DNA of 64,000 bases, taken from CALLPQ01 sp964479275 (GTDB lineage: Bacteria > Pseudomonadota > Alphaproteobacteria > Caulobacterales > Parvularculaceae). This document shows positions 1 to 7,483 of the stretch, one piece after another. The stretch spans positions 1-64,000 of the forward strand of contig CAYZLR010000003.1 of NCBI GenBank assembly GCA_964479275.1, given 5' to 3'. Position 1 is the first letter of the stretch. Each line of letters opens with the position of its first letter. The notes beneath the pieces are model-generated. The model ran no database searches. It was given only the letters and a program-made list of their open reading frames with translations, and was not told where the DNA came from. The translations under genes and the position numbers were made by a program.

Positions 1-20
1 AGAATCATAAGTCGCTGAAA

Positions 21-227
21 TCACTCAATTGTAATTTTGAATTGGGCTCTAAGATCGTTCATGTCACTCGCATTACGAAGCCATATACTTTTATTTTCAA
101 TCATTTTACAAAAAGTATCTGCGCTTGTGTAATGTAATAATGCAAACTCTTCAATTTCATAAAGACTAGATATTATGTCGACAAATATTTTATTGACCAT
201 CTGAGATACATCATCGTCCGCCATCAT
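21..227 (-). CDS. Short DUF2971-like protein, probably truncated
   Basis: A 68-residue reading frame starts inside the hisE stop codon (ATGA overlap), so it would be translationally coupled to hisE. Residues about 30-58, with LHYTSADTF, then SIWLRNASDMND, resemble the N-terminal signature of DUF2971 proteins (HYT...L..I......WL.N...MND), which are normally several times longer. Here the frame stops about 10 residues after the MND motif. It is therefore either a remnant truncated by a frameshift or stop, or a short relic at an operon end. Two ATG codons in a row are possible starts. The function of DUF2971 is unknown and the family match is from memory of its motif. Confidence 0.45.
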   Translation of the reverse strand: MMADDDVSQMVNKIFVDIISSLYEIEEFALLHYTSADTFCKMIENKSIWLRNASDMNDLRAQFKITIE

Positions 228-550
228 CGGTTCGCCTTTTCATCATGACCAGATATTCCTTCACGGGTTTTTAACTCCGTACACACATCATGAAATGATA
301 AATCTCGCGCTGCCAGCAAGACCATTAAGTGATAAATCGTGTCTGCACTCTCTGCGATTAAAGCCTGATCGCTCTCTCCCGTACCCGCAATGATGGCCTC
401 TACCGCTTCCTCGCCAAATTTACGCGCGCAATGAGCTGGCCCCTTTGACAATAGAGACGCCGTATAAGAAGATTTTGGATCATCACCTTTACGGCTCTCG
501 ATTGTTTCGAACAGACGGCCTAGAATTTGTGTGTTATTATTCTGTGTCAT
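224..550 (-). CDS. hisE: Phosphoribosyl-ATP pyrophosphatase
   Basis: The 108-residue protein catalyses the second step of histidine synthesis, hydrolysing phosphoribosyl-ATP to phosphoribosyl-AMP in the cytoplasm. The metal and substrate region GPAHCARKFGEEAVEAIIA (about residues 37-55) and the helix ESADTIYHLMVLLAARDL are diagnostic of the MazG-like HisE fold. The C-terminal REGISGHDEKANR matches the usual alphaproteobacterial tail (REG.SG..EKA.R), so it is full length. It is the last his gene here and overlaps hisF by four bases (ATGA), implying translational coupling. HisI, often fused to HisE elsewhere, is not in this window. Confidence 0.95.
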   Translation of the reverse strand: MTQNNNTQILGRLFETIESRKGDDPKSSYTASLLSKGPAHCARKFGEEAVEAIIAGTGESDQALIAESADTIYHLMVLLAARDLSFHDVCTELKTREGISGHDEKANR

Positions 551-1326
551 GATGATTTCTCGTTAAAGCTTGAGCGCACGCGAACGCCGGCATCGCGCAA
601 GGCATCGCGCGCTTGGGCAATGGAATATGTGCCAAAATGAAAGATCGAGGCAGCTAGAACGGCGCTTGCGCCGCCAATGGTTACCCCCTCAATCAAATGG
701 GTAAGATTGCCCACCCCGCCAGAGGCGATCACCGGAACCCTAACCGCGTTGGTAATCGCTTTTGTCAACGCCAGATCATAGCCGGACTTTACCCCGTCCT
801 GATCCATAGAGGTGAGTAAGATTTCCCCTGCCCCGAGGCTGACGGCGCGCTGTGCAAACTCGACCGCATTAATGCCCGTGGCCGTTCTCCCGCCATGGGT
901 AAAAATCTCCCATTGGCCGGGCGCTGTATTGCGCGCATCCACCGCCACGGTTACACATTGAGATCCGAATTGATTGGCGGCCGCCCGTATCAAATCCGGG
1001 TTTTTGACCGCCGCCGTATTGATTGAGACTTTATCGGCGCCAGCGAGTAAAAGAGCGCGAAAATCATCGGGGCTGGAAACCCCGCCGCCAACGGTCAACG
1101 GCATAAAACATTGCTCTGCGACCTGGCTCACCTGATCGATTAATATCCCCCTGCCCTCATGGCTGGCTGAAATATCGAGAAAGCATAATTCATCCGCCTC
1201 AGCGCGATCATAAGCAATAGCCGCTTCAACCGGATCGCCCGCATCGCGCAGACCGACGAAATTAACGCCCTTAACCACCCTGCCATCTTTAACATCAAGA
1301 CAGGGAATAATGCGGACATTCAACAT
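547..1326 (-). CDS. hisF: Imidazole glycerol phosphate synthase cyclase subunit
   Basis: HisF is the TIM-barrel cyclase half of imidazole glycerol phosphate synthase. It uses ammonia delivered by HisH to turn PRFAR into IGP and AICAR. The start LNVRIIPCLDVKDGRVVKGVNF carries the catalytic Asp of strand 1 (CLDVKDG). The second catalytic Asp lies in LLTSMDQDGVKSGYD, and phosphate-binding loops GGGV and ASGGVG are present. The length of 259 residues is normal for the family. It sits three bases after hisA and overlaps hisE, consistent with a single his transcript. Confidence 0.97.
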   Translation of the reverse strand: MLNVRIIPCLDVKDGRVVKGVNFVGLRDAGDPVEAAIAYDRAEADELCFLDISASHEGRGILIDQVSQVAEQCFMPLTVGGGVSSPDDFRALLLAGADKVSINTAAVKNPDLIRAAANQFGSQCVTVAVDARNTAPGQWEIFTHGGRTATGINAVEFAQRAVSLGAGEILLTSMDQDGVKSGYDLALTKAITNAVRVPVIASGGVGNLTHLIEGVTIGGASAVLAASIFHFGTYSIAQARDALRDAGVRVRSSFNEKSS

Positions 1327-1329
1327 CTG

Positions 1330-2091
1330 TCACCCCTCCTCAACGATTTGGGGCTTTGCGGCCCTGATGGCCTCTGCCGGGTCAATCCGGCCATCATAAA
1401 GGGCCCGCCCAATAATCACCCCTTCAATCGGTTCAGGGCGGGCTTTTAAATCGATAATATCCTGTATCGACGCAACTCCTCCAGAGGCAATCACCGGAAT
1501 AGTAAGGCTCGCACCAAGTTTTGCGGTGGCCTCTACATTCACGCCCTGAAGCGCGCCATCGCGGCTAATGTCGGTATAAATTAACGCGGTAATACCAAAA
1601 TCTTCAAACCGGCGCGCCACATCAATCACACTTAAGTCGGTATCGCCGGCCCATCCATCGGTCTTCACCCGGCCATCCTTTGCATCCACCCCGATGGCAA
1701 TGTGACCAGGAAAGCGAGTGGCGGCTGCGCGAACAAAGTCTGGATCATTGACCGCCGCAGTCCCCAAAATGACTCTGGTAATACCTGCCTCTAACCAACC
1801 CTCTACTGCGGCCAGAGAACGTATACCCCCACCCAATTGGGTTGGAACCTGTGTGTTGCGCAGTATGTCTTGGACCGCCTCGCGGTTCTCAGCCCTACCG
1901 GTAAAGGCCCCATCAAGATCGACAATATGCAGATGATCAAAGCCCGCTAAAGCAAATGCAGCGGCCTGACCGCCCGGGCTATCATTATAGACTTGCGCGC
2001 TTTCCATTTCACCATGCAGCAGGCGAACACATTGCCCTGCCTTCAAATCAATCGCCGGATATAGGGTTAAGGGGAGGGTTAAGGGATCCAT
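1330..2091 (-). CDS. hisA: ProFAR isomerase (phosphoribosylformimino-AICAR ribotide isomerase)
   Basis: HisA isomerises ProFAR to PRFAR, the Amadori step of histidine synthesis. This 253-residue TIM-barrel protein opens with LYPAIDLKAGQCVRLLHGEM, holding the first catalytic Asp. The second catalytic Asp is in IYTDISRDGALQGVN. Phosphate loops QLGGGIRS and ASGGVAS are intact. Its 5' end overlaps hisH by 13 bases and its stop lies three bases before hisF, so the HisH-HisA-HisF order typical of alphaproteobacteria is kept. Confidence 0.97.
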   Translation of the reverse strand: MDPLTLPLTLYPAIDLKAGQCVRLLHGEMESAQVYNDSPGGQAAAFALAGFDHLHIVDLDGAFTGRAENREAVQDILRNTQVPTQLGGGIRSLAAVEGWLEAGITRVILGTAAVNDPDFVRAAATRFPGHIAIGVDAKDGRVKTDGWAGDTDLSVIDVARRFEDFGITALIYTDISRDGALQGVNVEATAKLGASLTIPVIASGGVASIQDIIDLKARPEPIEGVIIGRALYDGRIDPAEAIRAAKPQIVEEG

Positions 2092-2750
2092 CGTAAAAAG
2101 TTCTCCAGCATTGCCAAACCCGCACCTTGGCTCTTTTCCGGGTGAAATTGAGTCCCCACGATATTATCGCGGGAAACCATAGCCGTTACCGCTTCATCAT
2201 AACGGCAAAAGGCAATACTTTCATGGTTTATTTCGGTCTCGAAATAATAAGAATGCAGAAAATAAAACTCTTTGCCGCTCAATTCATTTCGCACCCCAAA
2301 TAAATCATGGTTTTTATATGTTTGAACCTGATTCCACCCCATATGCGGAATGCGCAAATGACGCTCGGCTGGGAGAGCGTTGACATCGCCCGAAATCCAG
2401 CCCAACCCCTCATGTTTTCCAAATTCATGACCATAATCAGCTAGCATCTGCATACCAACACAAATACCCAATAAAGGTACTTTATCGCCGATCACCCGTG
2501 CTTCCAGCCGGCCTCGCATCCCTTGTAACCTGTTGAGCCCTGTCATGCAGGCCGCAAATGCACCCACTCCCGGTAGGACGATGCGATCCGCTGCATCAAG
2601 GTCATCAGGGTTCGTGGTGACTTGAACGGTAGCAGCCATACCGGCGCTTATACTCGCCCGCTCTACCGCTTTGTGAACAGACCGTAGATTACCGGCCCCA
2701 AGATCGATAATTGCAATCTTTTGTGCAGAAGTTGGTTCAGTAGCAATCAT
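2079..2750 (-). CDS. hisH: Imidazole glycerol phosphate synthase glutaminase subunit
   Basis: HisH hydrolyses glutamine and feeds ammonia to HisF. It is a class I glutamine amidotransferase: the nucleophile Cys is in LLGICVGMQML and the His-Glu pair in GTQFHPEKSQGAGL. The reading frame can be extended upstream to a TTG at 2771, but neither start has a strong ribosome site. I prefer the first ATG (MIATEPTSAQKIAIID) because it leaves only a short leader before the conserved IAIIDLGAGNLRS strand. It overlaps hisA by 13 bases and follows hisB after about 55 bases. Confidence 0.95.
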   Translation of the reverse strand: MIATEPTSAQKIAIIDLGAGNLRSVHKAVERASISAGMAATVQVTTNPDDLDAADRIVLPGVGAFAACMTGLNRLQGMRGRLEARVIGDKVPLLGICVGMQMLADYGHEFGKHEGLGWISGDVNALPAERHLRIPHMGWNQVQTYKNHDLFGVRNELSGKEFYFLHSYYFETEINHESIAFCRYDEAVTAMVSRDNIVGTQFHPEKSQGAGLAMLENFLRWIP

Positions 2751-2805
2751 AACACGTGTCGATTCTAGCAATTAGGATGGGGTCATACCGGGAACAGCCG
2801 TAGCC

Positions 2806-3399
2806 CTACCCCCCTAAAACCCCTTTTGTCGATGGCATTGCATCGCGAGCACGAGGATCAAGCTCCAAAGCCATTCGAAAGGCACGAGCGGTAGCCTTAT
2901 AGCAGCTCTCGATAATATGGTGAGAGTTTTCTCCATAGACGTTTTCAACATGGAGACAAATGCCGGTATTGGTCGCAAAAGCATGGAACCACTCTTTGAA
3001 TAGCTCAGTATCCATATCGCCAATTTTATCACGCGCGAAATCAACATGCCAAATCAGGTAGGGCCGCTTGGAGATATCAATAGATGCACGTGATAAGGTC
3101 TCATCCATCGGGATATAAGCATGACCATAGCGACGAATACCAACGCAATCGCCCAGCGCCTTGGCCGCGGCCTGGCCCATCACGATACCCACATCCTCCA
3201 CCGTATGATGCATATCAATATGCAAATCACCAGACGCGCGTACTTTAAGGTCAATCAGGGAATGTTTACAAAACCCCTCCAGCATATGGTCAAAAAAACC
3301 AATCCCGGTATCGATATCGTAAATTCCGGACCCCTCAAGGGTGAGGGCGACAAAAATTTCCGTCTCTTTGGTTTTGCGTTCCACGGTGGCTGTGCGCAT
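2806..3399 (-). CDS. hisB: Imidazoleglycerol-phosphate dehydratase
   Basis: HisB dehydrates IGP to imidazole acetol phosphate. The 197-residue monofunctional form, as in most alphaproteobacteria, has the duplicated manganese-binding motifs: FFDHMLEGF and MHHTVEDVG in the first half, then HAFATNTGICLHVENVYGENSHHIIES in the second half. An AAGGA ribosome site lies about 12 bases before the ATG. It is the first gene of the his operon here. The 160-bp leader upstream contains a strong inverted repeat (separate entry) that may regulate the operon or end transcription of the broken lipoprotein gene. Confidence 0.96.
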   Translation of the reverse strand: MRTATVERKTKETEIFVALTLEGSGIYDIDTGIGFFDHMLEGFCKHSLIDLKVRASGDLHIDMHHTVEDVGIVMGQAAAKALGDCVGIRRYGHAYIPMDETLSRASIDISKRPYLIWHVDFARDKIGDMDTELFKEWFHAFATNTGICLHVENVYGENSHHIIESCYKATARAFRMALELDPRARDAMPSTKGVLGG

Positions 3400-3464
3400 G
3401 AGTCTTCAAGTCCTTAAAAAAAATCGCCTTACCTGCGCACTATTTTGCACAGGCATTATCCTCA

Positions 3465-3511
3465 CAAGACATCATCATTATGAGAAGTCGTCATAATGAG
3501 ACATCGTCTTG
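3465..3511. promoter_or_regulatory. Nested inverted repeat upstream of hisB
   Basis: A perfect 8-bp dyad, CATTATGA (3476-3483) and TCATAATG (3491-3498) separated by 7 bases, is nested inside an outer 6-bp dyad, CAAGAC (3465-3470) and GTCTTG (3506-3511). It lies 70-110 bp upstream of hisB and just downstream of the broken lipoprotein gene. No U-tract follows on the minus strand, so a simple intrinsic terminator is unlikely. A repressor operator or an mRNA leader structure for the his operon are alternatives. Confidence 0.5.
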
Positions 3512-3563
3512 CTCAAACTTCAAGGCCTTCTTAAACCGTGAACGTGAAGAAATCATCCTAAAA

Positions 3564-4423
3564 TTAACGTACATTCGTCACAACAGATTGATCATCGTTG
3601 TGTTGAGAACTTTTCTCTAAGTCAGACTTTAGTTGAGAAATTGCCGGAAAAAGCTCTTCCACAAGTGATTGAACAACAAGCGTCTTAACGGTCTGCTTCA
3701 AATGATCACCCTGGTTATTTTTTTGAATGAGCGTACTCAGCGTGTCTTCGGTAATGGTTTTTGACGCTGTAAGATAAGGATAACCATTACGTGTATCGAT
3801 TAATACCGCGCTAGCATGACCAACCGCATTTAAACGCTGCGTCGGGAGGATATAGGCGCCGATAATCGAAAGATTGGCAATGGAAAGAGCATTTTTTGAA
3901 GATTTATTTTTACCATAAACCTCATAAATCATCACGGCATCAAGATTTTGGCGAGCTGCACCAAGGCGGATGGCACGCTCTATATTTTCTGCACTATCGA
4001 ACCGATTGGCAGATGGCGCTAATGCGACCCTGGACGGCGAAAACTTTGCCATCAATAAACTGAGCGGAATGATTTTACCAATTTTTTCAGCCTTATTCTC
4101 ACTCAACACAAGCCAAGCATCCATTTCCTCAGCTGGTATTGCTGTTAATCGACCTTTTTCTTGCCAATTTTTGCGGGAAAATTTAGCATTGGGCTCATTT
4201 CACCAATTTTGCGCACTTCTTGATCTAATGAGAGTGTTTCTGAAGGATGGTTGTATTCATCAGCTATAGCGGATTGGGATAGGGTAGGATCGCCAGAATT
4301 ATAGCCTGCTAACCAATCTTCGCGAGTTGATGTTTGCACATGTGCCGTGCAAGCTGTGAGTAAACTGGCCGCGAGCAAACTGGCTATGCTTAAAAGCAAA
4401 TGGCTCGATTTTTTCTTATTCAT
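3564..4423 (-). pseudogene. Frameshifted alphaproteobacterial lipoprotein of unknown function
   Basis: Two adjacent reading frames form one disrupted gene. The 5' part (start about 4423, MNKKKSSHLL..., preceded by GAGGA) has a signal peptide and lipobox LLTAC and ends at FPAKIG followed by KKKVD and a stop. The 3' frame, read back before its first ATG, gives EKGRLTAIPAEEMDAW and continues with AIRLGAARQNLDAVMIYEV and DTRNGYPYLTAS. I recall these motifs as continuous (PARIGLARI..GRLTAIP) in a conserved alphaproteobacterial lipoprotein family of unknown function. The break is at a run of five A (minus strand, 4155-4159). One extra A would rejoin the frames, giving a slightly short loop; alternatively about 10 bases were lost. 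A programmed -1 shift at G-AAA-AAG or a sequencing error cannot be excluded. Confidence 0.7.
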
Positions 4424-4627
4424 GAATGTTGTTTCCTCAAAATTATCAGACAGAAACAAACATGACCTTTGCATTTGTAAATTTCGAGACTTCATCATGA
4501 CCGAAGCATGGCGACTCTGTTACAGTTTTGTAAGATATCAGCGAATAAGCATTTGTTCGAAGCGGTTGAATGAGCTACGACTTTTTGAAACATTCTTTCA
4601 ATTCTAATCAATAATCAGGTAAAACAT

Positions 4628-5182
4628 ATGTCGATTGAGATGCACGGTACAACCATTCTAGCAGTGAGGCGGGGGAATATGGTTTGTGTTGGCGGGGACG
4701 GACAAGTCAGCCTTGGTCATACGACAATCAAAGGCGATGCCCGCAAAGTTCGGCGCATCGGGGCAGGGGGACGTGTAATTGCCGGCTTTGCCGGGGCAAC
4801 AGCCGATGCCTTCACTTTACTCGAACGCCTCGAAGCCAAATTGGAGCAATATCCTAATCAGTTAATGCGGGCCTCTGTTGAGCTGGCAAAAGACTGGCGC
4901 ACTGATCGGTATCTCCGTAAACTCGAAGCAATGATGATTGTTGCTGATGAAAAGCTGACCTTGACCTTATCGGGCATGGGCGACGTTTTAGAGCCAGAAA
5001 ATGGCATTACCGGCATCGGTTCTGGCGGCGATTATGCAAGATCCGCAGCAAGAGCACTTTGCGATGCAACTGATTTGGACCCGGAAACCATCGTAAAAAA
5101 ATCAATGGCGGTTGCTGCCAATATATGCATTTACACCAATGACCAACTCACTATTGAGACCATAAGCGCAGATCAACCATAA
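4628..5182 (+). CDS. hslV: HslV, ATP-dependent protease proteolytic subunit
   Basis: HslV is the proteasome-like threonine protease core of the HslUV complex. The 184-residue protein has a 7-residue propeptide (MSIEMHG) before the catalytic Thr8 of TTILAVRR. It also shows the GDGQVSLG loop, Lys/Arg in KGDARKVRRI, FAGATADAFTL and GIGSGGDYA. In most alphaproteobacteria the ATPase partner hslU lies next to hslV. Here the following gene is the aroE-coaE fusion and hslU is not in the window. The upstream divergent neighbour is the broken lipoprotein gene. Confidence 0.95.
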   Translation: MSIEMHGTTILAVRRGNMVCVGGDGQVSLGHTTIKGDARKVRRIGAGGRVIAGFAGATADAFTLLERLEAKLEQYPNQLMRASVELAKDWRTDRYLRKLEAMMIVADEKLTLTLSGMGDVLEPENGITGIGSGGDYARSAARALCDATDLDPETIVKKSMAVAANICIYTNDQLTIETISADQP

Positions 5183-5223
5183 CCCAACCAGAGCGCATCT
5201 AACGCATAACAGTGGGGTGAAGA

Positions 5224-6690
5224 ATGACGTTAAAAAAAGCAGGTGTTGCCGGCTCACCCATATCGCAATCTCTATCACCGATTATTCATCATGAATGGGC
5301 AAACCGCGAAAACAACAGCATTTTTTATGATCGCATTGATATTAGCCGCGAAAAAACAGCATTTATATCTGTTATCAAAAACCTTATTCAAAAGGGATAC
5401 AATGGCATCAATGTCACTATGCCGCATAAAGAACATGCGCTCGCCATAGCTGATCATGTCAGCGCTGATGCCAAGCTTTCGGGTGCTGCCAATATGCTGA
5501 CATTTCAAAACAATGGTATTTATGCAGATAACTCAGATATTATCGGTTTTCAAAATGCACTGCGCGCGCAATATGAAAAACAACAATGGGGTGAGCGAGA
5601 GACCCCAAAGACTGCTTTGGTTTTAGGGGCAGGGGGCGCGGCTAAGGGGGTGATAATCGCCCTGATAAAATCTGGAATATCGAAAATCTTGATATCGAAC
5701 AGAACCGCGTCAAAGGTAGAAACTTTAATTGAAAACCTTGTAGCGCATTTTGATAACGAGATTTATTTTGAACAAATCGATTGGGAAAAAAGAGAAACAG
5801 CTGCCGCCGAAATTTTAGTCAATACAACATCCCTCGGGATGAACAATATGCCAACTCTAACACACTCTTTGGAGGAAAACCCCGCGCTGCGTCTGGTTGC
5901 AGATATTGTCTATAACCCGCTGATGACCGATCTTTTAAAGTCAGCTGTGCTTAGAAATTTACCGATTGTCGATGGCCTAGATATGTTGATGTATCAGGCT
6001 GTGCCAGGGTATGAACAATGGTTAGGGGGGCATGCGCTTGTCGATAAAAACTTACGTAATCTTTTAACCTCAAAACTCGATGAGATGAAATCCAAAAAAC
6101 AAATGAAAGTCCTCGGTTTGACCGGCTCCATTGGCATGGGCAAAAGTACCGTTACAAAAATGTTTGCACAACTGGGATGTGCTGTTTGGGATGCGGATAA
6201 GGCTGTGCACGCTCTCTACAGCCCACAGGGCGCGGCAGCTGCTCCCATTAAACAGGTATTTCCCGATGTGATTATAAGGGGAGGTGTCGATCGAAATAAA
6301 TTATCGGTATGCCTACAAGATAATCCAGAAAAAATTAAATCTCTTGAAAAGATCGTTCATCCATTGGTCGCAATGAATAGGGCTATATTTCTTGATGAAG
6401 AAAGAAAAAAAGGATCACCGGTTTGTTTACTGGATATACCTTTGTTACTGGAGGGGGGAAACACTGATGATTTTGATAAAATCATTGTTGTGTCCGCTTT
6501 ACCAGAAATCCAGCAACAGCGTGTTTTGGCGCGAGCCAACATGACAAAAGACAAGTTTGAATTCATACTCGCAAAACAGATGCCTGATCATGAGAAAAAA
6601 CAACATGCTGATTATATCATTGATACAGGCATAAGTCTGGAAGAAACCAGAGCACAAGTTGCTAAAATTTATAGTGAAATCCTTTATTAA
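5224..6690 (+). CDS. AroE-CoaE fusion: shikimate dehydrogenase plus dephospho-CoA kinase
   Basis: One uninterrupted 488-codon frame encodes two enzymes. Residues 1-285 are shikimate dehydrogenase (shikimate pathway, NADPH-dependent): shikimate-binding SLSP, catalytic Lys69 in NVTMPHKEHA, catalytic Asp105 in ADNSDIIGF, nucleotide loop LGAGGAAK, SNRT and a normal C-terminal GLDMLMYQAVPGYEQWLG. Residues about 294-488 are dephospho-CoA kinase (last step of CoA synthesis): P-loop GLTGSIGMGKST at 298-309, DADKAVHALY, HPLV, LLDIPLLLEGG and the usual C-terminus. Elsewhere in alphaproteobacteria aroE and coaE are adjacent separate genes. The linker (LLTSKLDEMKSKKQ) is short and has no stop. Internal ATG codons at 6085 and 6103 could still start free CoaE. 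Fusion or assembly error should be distinguished. Confidence 0.9.
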   Translation: MTLKKAGVAGSPISQSLSPIIHHEWANRENNSIFYDRIDISREKTAFISVIKNLIQKGYNGINVTMPHKEHALAIADHVSADAKLSGAANMLTFQNNGIYADNSDIIGFQNALRAQYEKQQWGERETPKTALVLGAGGAAKGVIIALIKSGISKILISNRTASKVETLIENLVAHFDNEIYFEQIDWEKRETAAAEILVNTTSLGMNNMPTLTHSLEENPALRLVADIVYNPLMTDLLKSAVLRNLPIVDGLDMLMYQAVPGYEQWLGGHALVDKNLRNLLTSKLDEMKSKKQMKVLGLTGSIGMGKSTVTKMFAQLGCAVWDADKAVHALYSPQGAAAAPIKQVFPDVIIRGGVDRNKLSVCLQDNPEKIKSLEKIVHPLVAMNRAIFLDEERKKGSPVCLLDIPLLLEGGNTDDFDKIIVVSALPEIQQQRVLARANMTKDKFEFILAKQMPDHEKKQHADYIIDTGISLEETRAQVAKIYSEILY

Positions 6691-6713
6691 TTTTCAAGGA
6701 GGGGATTTAAAAA

Positions 6714-7313
6714 ATGTATTTTTCGAAGACAAAAAAAATCAATGCTCGGCTCATTTTCATTGTACTCATATCATCTTGTATAACCGCATCATGCACGACA
6801 CTGAGCCAGAATTATCAAAAACATTTGGCCATACAAAAAACTGCGACGCCCCCTCAATCACAATATGAGCCCATGGCGCTGTTTTTAAGGTTTGCAGGTC
6901 AAACCATGCAAGGACAGTGGGTTGAAGATGATGAAAATGTTGTCACCGATATTAGTTATGGGAAAATGATTTTAAATGGGCGAGCTTATCAAGCGACTCA
7001 TAAAATTAAAGGGAGTACCTATGGGGGACGAACGATTATTTTTTATGATGAGAGCGCAAAATCATATATTTATCATTATTTCACCACAGCAGGTTTTCAT
7101 ACGACTGGTGAAATAGTCTTGATAGAGAATGGATATAAGGGACATGAAAAAGTCAATGGGCACCCCGAGATCGCAGCTGTTTCCTCATCAGTAGAGATAG
7201 AAGGGGACAGCTTTACGGTAAAAGTTCAGTATCAATCGCATGCTGGAGAATGGAGCGATGCTCCGGTGCGTACCTATCAACCTGTTGATGGCCCGAGACC
7301 TTTTCACAAATGA
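6714..7313 (+). CDS. Putative lipoprotein of unknown function
   Basis: A very strong ribosome site (AAGGAGGGG at 6696-6704) precedes the ATG. The 199-residue product has a charged N-terminus, a hydrophobic segment IFIVLISSCI and a lipobox ending in TASC, so it is predicted to be a lipid-anchored envelope protein. The rest (about residues 55-195) looks like a small beta-rich domain with YGKMILNGRAYQATHKIKG and FYDESAKSYIYHYFTTAGFHTTGEI. I do not recognise the family. It follows aroE-coaE closely (23 bp) and is probably co-transcribed, ending at the hairpin near 7440. The usual downstream gene dnaQ is absent here. Confidence 0.75.
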   Translation: MYFSKTKKINARLIFIVLISSCITASCTTLSQNYQKHLAIQKTATPPQSQYEPMALFLRFAGQTMQGQWVEDDENVVTDISYGKMILNGRAYQATHKIKGSTYGGRTIIFYDESAKSYIYHYFTTAGFHTTGEIVLIENGYKGHEKVNGHPEIAAVSSSVEIEGDSFTVKVQYQSHAGEWSDAPVRTYQPVDGPRPFHK

Positions 7314-7420
7314 AATTAAAAACCGTAAAATGTTATCCAGCGTATTTCCAAATTAAGTGGTCCCTTCCACAAGCCCTGGATGAGGCCGGTTGATCATCCG
7401 CAAATGCGACAAAACAATAC

Positions 7421-7465
7421 CTTAAAGCCCCTCCTTGATTGCATGTGAAGGGGAGGGGCTTTAAG
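7421..7465. terminator. Bidirectional terminator hairpin between convergent genes
   Basis: A perfect 14-bp inverted repeat, CTTAAAGCCCCTCC (7421-7434) and GGAGGGGCTTTAAG (7452-7465), with a 17-base loop, lies between the plus-strand lipoprotein gene and the convergent M2 peptidase gene. The stem is GC-rich at its top and AT at its base. A short T-rich stretch follows on both sides, though not a perfect U-tract. Confidence 0.7.
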
Positions 7466-7483
7466 TCTTCGAATTTTTACAGT

